Shown in pieces: positions 9,449-17,271 of a DNA stretch of 33,788 nucleotides. The notes beneath the pieces are model-generated. The model searched no databases and was not told the origin of the DNA. It saw only the letters and a list, made by a program, of their open reading frames with translations. The stretch is from an uncultured Lachnospiraceae bacterium (GTDB taxonomy: Bacteria > Bacillota > Clostridia > Lachnospirales > Lachnospiraceae). The DNA is taken from the NCBI GenBank assembly GCA_910583965.1, contig CAJUAE010000031.1:1-33788 (forward strand), read 5' to 3'. The translations under genes were made by a program, and so were the position numbers. Each line of letters begins with the position of its first letter. Position 1 is the stretch's first letter.

Positions 9449-10827
9449 TGAAAATCTTTGATTTATTGCGCATGAGCATATCCAATCTGTGGAAACGAAA
9501 ACTTCGTACTGTGCTGACTGTGCTGGGAGTAGTAATTGGTATTACCTCCATTGTCGTTATGGTTGCACTTGGAAATGGACTCAAACAGTCAATGCTGGAT
9601 AATTATGCTAACTATAGTTCTATGACGCAGATACAGATTTCTGGCGGAGGATATTATTTTTCTAGCAACAGTGGCAGCGGTCAAACTGAGGAAAAACGAC
9701 TTGATGATACGTTCGTTCAGGAACTTTTGGGAATGGAACACGTTAAGGAGGTTTATCCTCGATTAAATATTTCTGCAATAGCAAAGGTTGGGAAATACGC
9801 AGGACATCTTGATATTTATGGTATTACAAAAGAAGAATTTGAAACTATGAATGTTTCAATCGGAAAGGGAAAACTTCCAGATTCCGATACAAAACTGCAA
9901 TTTTTCTATGGAAATAATGTGCTCACGAATTTTTATGTAGAGAAAACAAATGTTTATTCTTTCTGGGAGACAGGGGTAGCACCAGACATTGACTTGATGG
10001 AAGATGCTATTTTTGTAATCTTCGATACCGATGCATATTGGCGTTCACAGGGTGGTTCTGATGAAAACGGTAATCCGGTAAAACAGCCTAAAAAATACTT
10101 GATAGAGGCATGTGGTATTATGGAGGGTGAACTTGGAGAGTGGAATAACAATAACAGTCAAAGTGTACTTTGTAATATGGAGGCACTAAAGTCAGAACTA
10201 AAACGTATCTTCAAGAAAAATCCAATACCAGGACAGCCAACGAGAAAAAATGGAAAACCATACAATGAGCTTTTTTATTCAGAAATTATTGTCCAAGTGG
10301 ATGATATGGCAAATGTGACAGAATTGACAACTTGGTTGAAAGATAGCGGCTATAATGCATACAGTTCAGCAGAGTGGATACAACAAGAACTTGACACAAT
10401 GAATATGATACAGGCAGTGCTTGGGGCAATTGGTGCTGTTGCTATGTTGGTGGCAGCAATCAGTATCACAAACACTATGATGATGTCTATCTATGAGCGT
10501 ACCAAAGAGATTGGGGTTATGAAGGTGCTTGGCTGTGATATTCGCAATATACAGGGATTGTTTTTGATGGAAGCTGGATTTATTGGATTTATTGGAGGGG
10601 TGGTCGGTGTCGGCTTTAGTTATGGATTGAGTATAGTAATTAATGGCCTTGTGGCTGGAAGTGAGGCGACTGCCAGTATGGGTATCTCAGGTGCGATTTG
10701 TCGGATTCCATTATGGTTGAGCCCACTCGCCATTGTTTTTGCCATTGTAATTGGTATGATTGCAGGATTTATCCCCTCGTTACGAGCAATGCGATTGAGT
10801 CCACTTGCGGCAATCCGCAATGAATAA
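9448..10827 (+). CDS. MacB/FtsX-type ABC transporter permease
   Basis: The 459-residue protein begins in the TAATG overlap with the previous stop. It has one N-terminal membrane helix (about residues 19-42, TVLTVLGVVIGITSIVVMVALG), a large extracellular MacB_PCD-like domain (about 45-315) and three C-terminal helices (about 320-350, 370-405 and 420-450). The cytoplasmic coupling segment IYERTKEIGVMKVLGC is the FtsX/MacB hallmark. With the ATPase two genes upstream it forms the membrane part of the transporter. The operon ends at the strong terminator at 10947-10975. Confidence 0.92.
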   Translation: MKIFDLLRMSISNLWKRKLRTVLTVLGVVIGITSIVVMVALGNGLKQSMLDNYANYSSMTQIQISGGGYYFSSNSGSGQTEEKRLDDTFVQELLGMEHVKEVYPRLNISAIAKVGKYAGHLDIYGITKEEFETMNVSIGKGKLPDSDTKLQFFYGNNVLTNFYVEKTNVYSFWETGVAPDIDLMEDAIFVIFDTDAYWRSQGGSDENGNPVKQPKKYLIEACGIMEGELGEWNNNNSQSVLCNMEALKSELKRIFKKNPIPGQPTRKNGKPYNELFYSEIIVQVDDMANVTELTTWLKDSGYNAYSSAEWIQQELDTMNMIQAVLGAIGAVAMLVAAISITNTMMMSIYERTKEIGVMKVLGCDIRNIQGLFLMEAGFIGFIGGVVGVGFSYGLSIVINGLVAGSEATASMGISGAICRIPLWLSPLAIVFAIVIGMIAGFIPSLRAMRLSPLAAIRNE

Positions 10828-10837
10828 AATGGTAATT

Positions 10838-10893
10838 ATTTTATCTCAAGACTTTGTATTTGCTGCAAAGTACATAAAATAGTTATGAGGTAA
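10838..10893 (+). other. imperfect stem-loop region downstream of the permease
   Basis: ATTTTAT (10838-10844) and ACTTTG (10851-10856) can pair with ATAAAAT (10874-10880) and CAAAGT (10866-10871). An alternative pairing, TTATCTCA with TGAGGTAA (10886-10893), is also possible. ACATAAAAT recurs at 10921-10929. It has no T run and lies between the gene end and the true terminator. Function unknown; it may be a 3'-UTR structure or a repeat remnant. Confidence 0.35.
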
Positions 10894-10946
10894 GGGCATC
10901 AAGCCGAAGGCTGAACTGTTACATAAAATGTTATAGATAGTAGCTG

Positions 10947-10975
10947 AGAGCTTCTCAAAAAGAGAAGCTCTTTTG
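10947..10975 (+). terminator. intrinsic terminator of the ABC operon
   Basis: AGAGCTTCTC (10947-10956) and GAGAAGCTCT (10962-10971) form a perfect 10-bp stem with an A5 loop and are followed by TTTT. Confidence 0.92.
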
Positions 10976-11060
10976 TGTACTTTAAGACGTTCCCTACATA
11001 TATTAATATGAAGATACAACGTGATGGTTTGCGTATCAGACCATTACAGAGGGAATGAAA

Positions 11061-11990
11061 ATGGACAGAGTACGCAGAATGATTGGCTGCGAACACAGAG
11101 CAGTAAAGCATTATACAGGAAAGGGAATTTACGTAGCAGTATTGGATAGTGGTGTGGCAGCGCATCCAGATTTACGAGGACGAATTGCTTCTTTTAAGGA
11201 TTTTGTATCAAATAAGAACACTGCTTATGATAATAATGGGCATGGAACACATGTATCGGGGATTTTGGCTGGAAATGGTGCAGTATCGAAAGGAAAATAT
11301 CGAGGGATTGCACCAGAGTGTATGTTGGTTTGCGGCAAAGTATTGGACAAAGAGGGCGGCGGCAGCCTTAAAAATCTTACACAAGGATTGATTTGGATAT
11401 CTGATTTAATGAAAAGTATTCCCATTCGGATTCTCAATATATCAATTGAGATGGAGTCAGAGGAAGGGATTGATCCAGAGGATTGGAAACAATTCCAAAA
11501 ATATATTCGATATTTATGGGACAAAAATATTATGATTGTTGCAGCAGCAGGAAATAAGGGACCAAATCCTATGACATTATCACCAATTGGCGAATGTGGA
11601 GGGTGTGTCTGTGTAGGGTGTCATGACGGCGATTACAAGCCAAAATATGGACGGCTTTGTAATGAGTATTCTAGCAGAGGACCTGGAAAAGATACTTCAG
11701 CTGTCAATAATCCTCTAAAAAAACCGGATATTGTGGCGCCCGGTACAGATATTATGTCTTGTAGTTCTCATTTTCACACAACACCATATATTGCGAAAAG
11801 TGGAACATCTATGTCAGCACCTATTGTGAGTGGTGCATGTGCACTGTGTTTGCAAAAGTATCCGCAATTGACAAATCGGGAATTGCGGCGGCTATTGTTG
11901 GGATCGGCAATGGATCTGGGACAGAGTTGGGGTGTGCAGGGTGCAGGGATGCTTCGGATAGACAGCCTGCTTACGCAAGGATATTTTTAA
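11061..11990 (+). CDS. subtilisin-like serine protease (S8), probably intracellular
   Basis: Two ATGs are close together; 11061 is preferred because GAGGG (11049-11053) is 7 bases upstream of it and only one base from the ATG at 11055. The 309-residue product has the full S8 triad: Asp29 in VLDSGV, His61 in NGHGTHVSG and Ser250 in SGTSMSAP, with Asn165 (AAAGN) for the oxyanion hole. There is no signal peptide and no inhibitor propeptide; the catalytic domain starts after only about 20 residues. That layout fits intracellular subtilases (AprX/ISP-like) rather than exported ones. The central part is unusually Cys-rich (about ten Cys, including a CGGCVCVGC cluster at 179-187). Target proteins are unknown. 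It stands alone between two terminator/promoter regions. Confidence 0.9.
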   Translation: MDRVRRMIGCEHRAVKHYTGKGIYVAVLDSGVAAHPDLRGRIASFKDFVSNKNTAYDNNGHGTHVSGILAGNGAVSKGKYRGIAPECMLVCGKVLDKEGGGSLKNLTQGLIWISDLMKSIPIRILNISIEMESEEGIDPEDWKQFQKYIRYLWDKNIMIVAAAGNKGPNPMTLSPIGECGGCVCVGCHDGDYKPKYGRLCNEYSSRGPGKDTSAVNNPLKKPDIVAPGTDIMSCSSHFHTTPYIAKSGTSMSAPIVSGACALCLQKYPQLTNRELRRLLLGSAMDLGQSWGVQGAGMLRIDSLLTQGYF

Positions 11991-11997
11991 TTACATA

Positions 11998-12026
11998 TTG
12001 ACAAAGACTGTATGTTTGTATACAAT
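11998..12026 (+). promoter_or_regulatory. strong sigma-70-type promoter of the citrate-synthase-like gene
   Basis: TTGACA (11998-12003), 17-base spacer, TACAAT (12021-12026): a near-consensus promoter about 90 bases before the synthase start. Its -10 box overlaps a TTGTATACAA palindrome, and the expected start of transcription falls inside a second palindrome. Confidence 0.85.
12016..12025. promoter_or_regulatory. probable GntR/FadR-type operator TTGTATACAA
   Basis: The perfect 10-bp palindrome overlaps the -10 box and matches the TxGT-N-ACxA pattern typical of FadR-subfamily GntR regulators. The 8-bp core TGTATACA recurs before the GntR gene at 13607-13614. Binding by that regulator is an inference. 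Confidence 0.5.
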
Positions 12027-12028
12027 AA

Positions 12029-12048
12029 TACAAAAATGCATTTTTGTA
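12029..12048. promoter_or_regulatory. 20-bp perfect palindrome at the transcription start region
   Basis: TACAAAAATGCATTTTTGTA reads the same on both strands and starts three bases after the -10 box, so it spans the likely +1 site. It could be an operator for a dimeric regulator, or form a hairpin at the extreme 5' end of the mRNA. Confidence 0.55.
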
Positions 12049-12112
12049 GCAAATCCATATGCAAATGATTGCAGATAAGAATGCATACATGAAAAACTGA
12101 GGAGGAAAAGCG

Positions 12113-13537
12113 ATGGTAGACAATAGTGAATATTTTGAAAATCGACCTATTACCATGAATGAACATAATAATCTTTTACAGATTGAGGAACATATGTATC
12201 AATTACAAGATGTAGAGAAACCTAATGCATTTCGCAATATGTTTCCTTATGATGAGATACCAAAGATTCCGTTTAATGACCGTGTGGTTCCACACAATAT
12301 GCCAAAAGAAATCTGGATTACGGATACAACGTTTCGTGACGGACAACAGTCTAGGGCACCCTATAGCACAGAGCAGATTGTTACAATCTATGACTATTTG
12401 CACAGGCTTGGCGGTCCAAATGGTATGATTCGACAAAGTGAGTTCTTTCTGTACAGTCAGAAAGATAGAGATGCTGTCTACAAGTGTATGGAGCGCGGCT
12501 ATCAGTTTCCTGAAGTGACCTCGTGGATACGAGCAAGCAAAGAGGATTTCAAGCTGGTCAAGGAGATTGGAATGAAGCAGACGGGTATTCTTGTAAGCTG
12601 TTCGGATTATCATATTTTTCTAAAACTTAAAATGACAAGACGACAAGCAATGGAACATTATCTGTCAGTTGTGCGGGATTGCTTAGAAGAAGGCATTAGT
12701 GTGCGATGCCATTTGGAAGATATCACTAGAGCAGATATCTATGGATATGTTGTTCCGTTTTGTCAAGAGTTGATGCGGTTATCAGAGCAATATCGACTTC
12801 CAATTGTGGTGCGCGCTTGCGATACAATGGGATATGGGGTAAATTATCCGGGCGCAGTGATTCCAAGAAGTGTACAGGGGATTATTTATGCGCTATATAC
12901 CCATGCAGGCGTGCCACATAAATGGATTGAATGGCATGGGCACAATGATTTTTATAAGGCGGTTATAAATTCCACAACAGCATGGTTATATGGTTGTTCT
13001 GGTGTTAATACATCGTTGTTTGGCATTGGCGAACGTACTGGAAATACACCACTTGAGGCGATGATTTTTGAGTATGCACAGCTTAAAGGAACCTTGAACG
13101 GTATGGACACGACTGTTATTACAGAGCTTGCAGAGTATTATGAGAAAGAGATTGGCTATCATATTCCAGAGCGTACACCGTTTGTTGGAAAGAACTTTAA
13201 TGTCACAAGAGCGGGTATTCATGCAGATGGATTGCTAAAAAATGAGGAAATTTATAATATATTTGACACAGAAAAGTTCCTTAATCGCCCTGTGCTGTGC
13301 GCAGTGTCTAACACATCAGGACTTGCAGGAATTGCACACTGGATTAATACCTATTATCAGTTTAAGGAAGATGAAAAGATTAGTAAGTCTTCAGAACTTG
13401 TGGCGTATGTAAAAGCGTGGGTGGATACAGAATATGAGAGCGGCAGAGTGACTGTTCTCACAGATGATGAGCTGCTTGCTGTGATTGCAGAGGGGTGTAA
13501 GACGCTTGGTGTTATGCTGGGCGGTCAAAAATGTTAA
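12113..13537 (+). CDS. Re-citrate synthase / homocitrate synthase family enzyme
   Basis: The 474-residue protein starts at an ATG behind GAGGAGG. It has the HMGL-like TIM-barrel signature of the isopropylmalate/homocitrate/Re-citrate synthase family: DTTFRDGQQ (about residues 65-73), the metal-binding HxH in EWHGHND, and the glycine loop GIGERTGNTPLE. It lacks the long C-terminal LeuA regulatory domain; about 130 residues follow the barrel. No leucine or NifV genes are nearby. Instead it is followed by a GntR regulator and NADP isocitrate dehydrogenase, which points to condensing acetyl-CoA with oxaloacetate (Re-citrate synthase, as known from Clostridium kluyveri) for glutamate synthesis. 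Homocitrate or 2-isopropylmalate synthase activity cannot be excluded from sequence alone. An aconitase gene is not in the window. Confidence 0.8.
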   Translation: MVDNSEYFENRPITMNEHNNLLQIEEHMYQLQDVEKPNAFRNMFPYDEIPKIPFNDRVVPHNMPKEIWITDTTFRDGQQSRAPYSTEQIVTIYDYLHRLGGPNGMIRQSEFFLYSQKDRDAVYKCMERGYQFPEVTSWIRASKEDFKLVKEIGMKQTGILVSCSDYHIFLKLKMTRRQAMEHYLSVVRDCLEEGISVRCHLEDITRADIYGYVVPFCQELMRLSEQYRLPIVVRACDTMGYGVNYPGAVIPRSVQGIIYALYTHAGVPHKWIEWHGHNDFYKAVINSTTAWLYGCSGVNTSLFGIGERTGNTPLEAMIFEYAQLKGTLNGMDTTVITELAEYYEKEIGYHIPERTPFVGKNFNVTRAGIHADGLLKNEEIYNIFDTEKFLNRPVLCAVSNTSGLAGIAHWINTYYQFKEDEKISKSSELVAYVKAWVDTEYESGRVTVLTDDELLAVIAEGCKTLGVMLGGQKC

Positions 13538-13606
13538 CCACTCAGTATAACAGCTATATTGCGGTTGTGGATAGTGTGATACGCACGGCAAATTTCATTA
13601 GTCATG

Positions 13607-13614
13607 TGTATACA
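13607..13614. promoter_or_regulatory. TGTATACA palindrome before the GntR gene (possible autoregulatory operator)
   Basis: The same 8-bp core as at 12017-12024 lies 29 bases upstream of the GntR start codon (context ATGTGTATACATAT). Two copies flanking the synthase gene fit a local regulator that controls both transcripts. Confidence 0.4.
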
Positions 13615-13643
13615 TATGGATAATAAATAACGAGGTGACGAAA

Positions 13644-14324
13644 ATGAGCGAGTATGATGAGAATCATGATTCATTGGACAAGTATTCGTTGCGAGGAAAA
13701 GTGTTTCGGAAGTTGCGAGAAGCGATTTTAAATGGGACATATCAGGAGAATGACGAGTTAAAAGAAGCAGCAATCGCAGAGGAACTTGGTGTTAGTAGAA
13801 CGCCAGTACGAGAGGCGTTTCGACAGTTGGAACTGGAAGGACTGATTCGGATTGTGCCAAATAAGGGGGCATATGTCACAGGTATTTCCGCGTCAGATGT
13901 GACAGATATCTATGAAATTCGTTCTCTTTTGGAAGGTTTGTGTGCGAGATGGGCAACTGAGAAGATTACAAAAGAAAAAATTGAGGAGTTGGAAGAAATT
14001 ATTCTTTTGAGTGAGTTTCATCTGTCAAAGGAGCATTATGAGCAGTTGATTGAGCTGGATAATCGATTTCACATGCATTTATATGAGGCGTGTGAGAGTA
14101 AAATGTTGATACATTTGTTAAAAGATTTCCATCAGTATGTGCAGAAGGAGCGGCAGCAGACTCTCTCTGATAAAGCGCGAAGCGCAGCGGCTGTGAATGA
14201 ACACAAGCGTATTATGGAAGCCATACGTGATGGGAATGCACAACTTGCAGAAAAACTTGCGGACGAACATATTTGTAATGCGTACCAAAATATGATAAAA
14301 TGTGGTTTGAGTACAAAACACTAA
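13644..14324 (+). CDS. GntR-family transcriptional regulator (FadR/FCD subfamily)
   Basis: The start is placed at the ATG 13644, six bases after GAGGTG; the frame also contains a GTG at 13635 that lies inside the ribosome-binding site. The 226-residue protein has an N-terminal winged helix (about residues 12-78; EAAIAEELGVSRTPVREAFRQL is the recognition region) and a C-terminal FCD domain of helices. The FCD domain carries the typical Asp/His metal- or ligand-binding positions (LDNRFHMHLYEAC and VNEHKRIMEAI). FCD regulators usually respond to carboxylic acids, which fits citrate metabolism. It lies between the synthase and isocitrate dehydrogenase genes and probably controls one or both. No strong terminator separates it from them. 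Confidence 0.88.
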   Translation: MSEYDENHDSLDKYSLRGKVFRKLREAILNGTYQENDELKEAAIAEELGVSRTPVREAFRQLELEGLIRIVPNKGAYVTGISASDVTDIYEIRSLLEGLCARWATEKITKEKIEELEEIILLSEFHLSKEHYEQLIELDNRFHMHLYEACESKMLIHLLKDFHQYVQKERQQTLSDKARSAAAVNEHKRIMEAIRDGNAQLAEKLADEHICNAYQNMIKCGLSTKH

Positions 14325-14518
14325 TAGACACTCAAAGTCTTTTTGTGCCTGATATTGCAAGAAAATTTTTGGCAAGATGTGCACAAATTTATGAGGGGGC
14401 CGAATATAGGGTGATTAGATTTGTGTGTATAGACAGAACAGTTATGACAAAAATCTGCCGCAAAAGTAGGTGCAAGGGAGATCTGAGAGACTATCATTAG
14501 ATTTAGGAGGAGATAAGA

Positions 14519-15724
14519 ATGGCAAAGATTCAAATGACGACACCTTTGGTAGAGATGGATGGGGATGAAATGACGCGAATCCTCTGGAAGATGATTAAGG
14601 ACGAGTTGATTCTTCCATATATTGACTTAAAGACAGAGTACTATGACCTTGGGTTGGAACATCGCAATGAGACAAATGATCAGGTGACTGTAGATTCTGC
14701 GGAAGCGACCAAAAAATATGGCGTGGCAGTCAAGTGTGCAACGATTACGCCAAATGCTGCTAGAATGAAAGAGTACAATCTCAAAGAAATGTGGAAAAGC
14801 CCAAATGGGACGATTCGGGCAATTTTAGATGGAACTGTTTTTCGGGCACCAATTTTAATAAAAGGAATTGTTCCTTATGTAAAAAATTGGACAAAGCCTA
14901 TCACAATTGCCCGCCATGCATACGGTGACGTGTACAAAAATACAGAAATTAAAGTGCCAGGAAAAGGAAAGGCGGAGCTAGTATTTACAGCGGAGGACGG
15001 AACAGAGACAAGGGAATTAATTCATAATTTTGCGGGTGCTGGAATTATTCAAGGTATTCATAATACAACAGAGTCTATTTCTAGCTTTGCAAGAGCTTGT
15101 TTTGGCTATGCAATTGATACAAAACAGGATTTGTGGTTTGCGACTAAGGATACTATTTCTAAAAAATATGATCATACATTTAAAGATATTTTTCAGGAAG
15201 TTTATGACACAGAATACAAAGAACAATTTGAGAGGCTAGGAATAGAATATTTTTACACACTAATTGATGATGCTGTGGCACGTGTAATTCGCTCGGAAGG
15301 TGGATTTATCTGGGCGTGCAAAAATTATGATGGAGATGTGATGTCCGATATGGTTGCGACAGCATATGGAGACTTATCTATGATGACGTCCGTGTTGGTA
15401 TCTCCAAGCGGTGTCTATGAATATGAGGCGGCACATGGAACTGTACAACGTCATTACTATAAACATTTGAAGGGAGAGGAAACTTCTACAAATTCAATTG
15501 CGACAATTTTTGCATGGACTGGTGCGCTGCGTAAGCGTGGCGAATTAGATGGCATAAAAGAACTTCAGGATTTTGCGGATAAATTAGAGAAAGCATGTAT
15601 TAAAACTGTTGAGGATGGTAAAATGACAAAGAGTTTGTCCCTGATTTCCACTTGTGAAAATCCAGTGCTTTTAAATAGTCTTGATTTTATCAAAGCGATT
15701 CGGGAAACATTTGAGACATTATAA
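14519..15724 (+). CDS. icd: NADP-dependent isocitrate dehydrogenase, eukaryotic-type
   Basis: The 401-residue enzyme starts behind AGGAGGAG and matches the homodimeric, eukaryotic-type NADP-IDH group: MDGDEMTRI near the N-terminus, ATITPNAARMKEY with SPNGTIRAILDGTVFR (substrate loop), ITIARHAYGDVYKNTE, and the C-terminal ETSTNSIATIFAWTGAL cofactor region. It oxidises isocitrate to 2-oxoglutarate with NADP, supplying 2-oxoglutarate for glutamate. With the citrate-synthase-like gene upstream it forms a partial oxidative TCA branch, as expected in an anaerobe that uses the cycle for biosynthesis. The 194-base gap before it holds no clear promoter that I can define. A long perfect hairpin follows the stop. 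Confidence 0.95.
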   Translation: MAKIQMTTPLVEMDGDEMTRILWKMIKDELILPYIDLKTEYYDLGLEHRNETNDQVTVDSAEATKKYGVAVKCATITPNAARMKEYNLKEMWKSPNGTIRAILDGTVFRAPILIKGIVPYVKNWTKPITIARHAYGDVYKNTEIKVPGKGKAELVFTAEDGTETRELIHNFAGAGIIQGIHNTTESISSFARACFGYAIDTKQDLWFATKDTISKKYDHTFKDIFQEVYDTEYKEQFERLGIEYFYTLIDDAVARVIRSEGGFIWACKNYDGDVMSDMVATAYGDLSMMTSVLVSPSGVYEYEAAHGTVQRHYYKHLKGEETSTNSIATIFAWTGALRKRGELDGIKELQDFADKLEKACIKTVEDGKMTKSLSLISTCENPVLLNSLDFIKAIRETFETL

Positions 15725-15731
15725 CAAGTCG

Positions 15732-15759
15732 AGTAGGGGAAGAAGTTTCTTCCCCTACT
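15732..15759. terminator. 13-bp hairpin between convergent genes
   Basis: AGTAGGGGAAGAA and TTCTTCCCCTACT form a perfect 13-bp stem with a 2-base loop seven bases after the icd stop. Neither strand has a T run, so it is terminator-like rather than a canonical intrinsic terminator; it could act for both convergent genes. Confidence 0.6.
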
Positions 15760-15864
15760 TGTGTGTTGGACATAGGTTTTAATCGTATATTTCCTTTTGG
15801 GCCAAGTGCTGCAAAATTTAAGTATCACGCTTGATTATGAAATAGGACTATCGTTGGAGGCAAA

Positions 15865-16749
15865 TTATTTTGTAATTTCCCAGAAGGCATAGTCCTTTAA
15901 CACATTATTCCATATTTTGTAGGCATGACTATTTTCATGTACATAATGGTCAGAACTATACTCGGGACGAAGTGCATTGTTAGATCCCATCAAATGTTCT
16001 GTAATATTAATATAACCCCATCCATTCTGAACACATGCATTTTGTAACAAGAGATTTGCGGACCGAATTGTTTTGTTGTTCAAACCACCATTGCTGACAT
16101 CAGACATAACACACGGAATAGAGATTACATATACTTGCAGTCCAGGAGTTTTAGCAGTAATTCTTTCTATAAGAGTTTGTAAATCTGCTGTGAATTGTTC
16201 TGGCGTACTGCCTGTTAGGTCATTCATTCCAAAGCAGATAAACATTTTGGACACATTTGGCAATTGTGCCACGGAATCTTCAATAAACTGAACTTTTCCT
16301 TTATATTTTGGCATAATATTGGCGTGTGTTGTGAGTGCATTTCTGGAGATGGCAGCTTTGGCTGAACAACTAACTCTTGCTAGAAAATATGTGGTATCCG
16401 ATGCGATAGAGTCATGTGTTCTACAATATTCTGCAAAACCAACTGTAAGTGAATCACCGACAAATACAGAATCTGCAAAAAAGGCATTTTCTGAGACCAT
16501 TCCACTTGAGAGAATATCATTGAATTTCTGCATATCAATATTTCCATTATTTAAGTTGTCTGCAAGATAAGCGTTTAAACGAGTAGTAAGACTTGCTGAG
16601 AGATTTTCATTTGGTAGAGATGCGCCTGTTATTGGTTGGATAACAGAGAATGTTGGCATGGAGGCTAATTCCTCAGCATATACTGTTGATGGAGTTAATA
16701 TCAGCATACATATAAAAAGCGCAATTACGGAGTTGGTATATTTTTTCAT
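15865..16749 (-). CDS. secreted SGNH/GDSL hydrolase
   Basis: The start is placed at 16749 because AAAGGAG lies ten bases upstream and a signal peptide follows directly (MKKYTNSVIALFICMLIL, cleavage near VYAEE); a longer frame from 16779 would include the ribosome-binding site. The 294-residue product shows SGNH blocks: nucleophile Ser100 in VFVGDSLTVGF (block I), a Ser/Ala-rich block II (VSCSAKAA), Asn176 in CFGMND (block III) and Asp267 with His268/His271 in SSDHYVHEN (block V). Family members remove acyl or acetyl groups from polysaccharides, peptidoglycan or lipids outside the cell; the substrate here is not evident. It diverges from the cheA-like gene across a 520-base spacer. Confidence 0.85.
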   Translation of the reverse strand: MKKYTNSVIALFICMLILTPSTVYAEELASMPTFSVIQPITGASLPNENLSASLTTRLNAYLADNLNNGNIDMQKFNDILSSGMVSENAFFADSVFVGDSLTVGFAEYCRTHDSIASDTTYFLARVSCSAKAAISRNALTTHANIMPKYKGKVQFIEDSVAQLPNVSKMFICFGMNDLTGSTPEQFTADLQTLIERITAKTPGLQVYVISIPCVMSDVSNGGLNNKTIRSANLLLQNACVQNGWGYINITEHLMGSNNALRPEYSSDHYVHENSHAYKIWNNVLKDYAFWEITK

Positions 16750-16779
16750 GGCTTGAGAGCTCCTTTCATAAAAACACAC

Positions 16780-17054
16780 AAGAGTAATGGACAGCCCTGA
16801 TATTCAATAATATTCATCAATTTAAATCTTAGATTATTATAAATGCAAAACGGGATTTAGACAATACTATTCTTATAAAAATATTTCAAATTTATTCAGA
16901 CAAATAAATCTATGTAATAAAAATAAATTAAAAATTTCATATAAATTACAAACTTATTACAAATATATAACTATAATATTTCGTTTATTACATTTTGGAC
17001 TTATGGGTAATAAAAATGTTATTGCCAAAATCTGACACAAGCTTATTTCACGAA
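16780..17054. other. AT-rich spacer between divergent SGNH and CheA genes
   Basis: The stretch is very AT-rich with many short A/T runs and no credible gene. A weak promoter for the SGNH gene may lie in it on the minus strand (TTGCAT and TTAAAT, 17 bases apart, complement of about 16800-16850), but I do not rank it as reliable. Confidence 0.3.
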
Positions 17055-17129
17055 GGCATAAAAAGCAGCAAATCCCTATAAAAAGGCGCAAATAGTAATG
17101 GTACAAGCACGCTACTATTTTTTGATGCC
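17055..17129. other. compact structured element (three-helix fold, possible RNA or intergenic repeat)
   Basis: An outer helix can form between GGCATAAAAA (17055-17064) and TTTTTTGATGCC (17118-17129). Inside it AAATAGTA (17090-17097) pairs exactly with TACTATTT (17113-17120), partly competing with the outer helix, and CC/GG can close a small loop at about 17074-17086. The element is much more structured than its AT-rich surroundings. On the plus strand the AAATAGTA hairpin runs into T6, so it could terminate or attenuate transcription towards cheA. It may also be a dispersed intergenic repeat. Confidence 0.4.
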
Positions 17130-17160
17130 AGTACTGTATCATAAATATTATCAGAAAACA

Positions 17161-17189
17161 TTGACTATTGTGCGGATTCGATATAAAAT
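17161..17189 (+). promoter_or_regulatory. candidate promoter of the cheA-hpt unit
   Basis: TTGACT (17161-17166), 17-base spacer, TAAAAT (17184-17189), about 85 bases before the CheA start codon. Confidence 0.5.
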
Positions 17190-17271
17190 TGTAAGTAAAT
17201 GTATTGTGCCTTAGTTTGCACTTTACTGAAAAACGTAAGATTAATGGTATTGTAATGGAAGGGGTGCCCGC

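Noticed and set aside
11991..12112. T-box or amino-acid riboswitch before the synthase gene
   Set aside because: Only about 80 transcribed bases lie between promoter and start codon, with no T-box sequence and no terminator/antiterminator pair. Palindromic operators fit better.
12113..13537. Leucine biosynthesis 2-isopropylmalate synthase (leuA)
   Set aside because: The C-terminal LeuA regulatory domain is missing and no leu genes are near; the isocitrate dehydrogenase context favours a citrate-forming enzyme. It cannot be fully excluded.
17055..17129. c-di-GMP-I (GEMM) riboswitch before cheA
   Set aside because: GCAAATCC and GGCGCAAA with a three-helix layout recall the family, but the GNRA tetraloop, the receptor helix and the conserved nucleotides after GCAAA are missing. 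I keep it only as an unnamed structured element.
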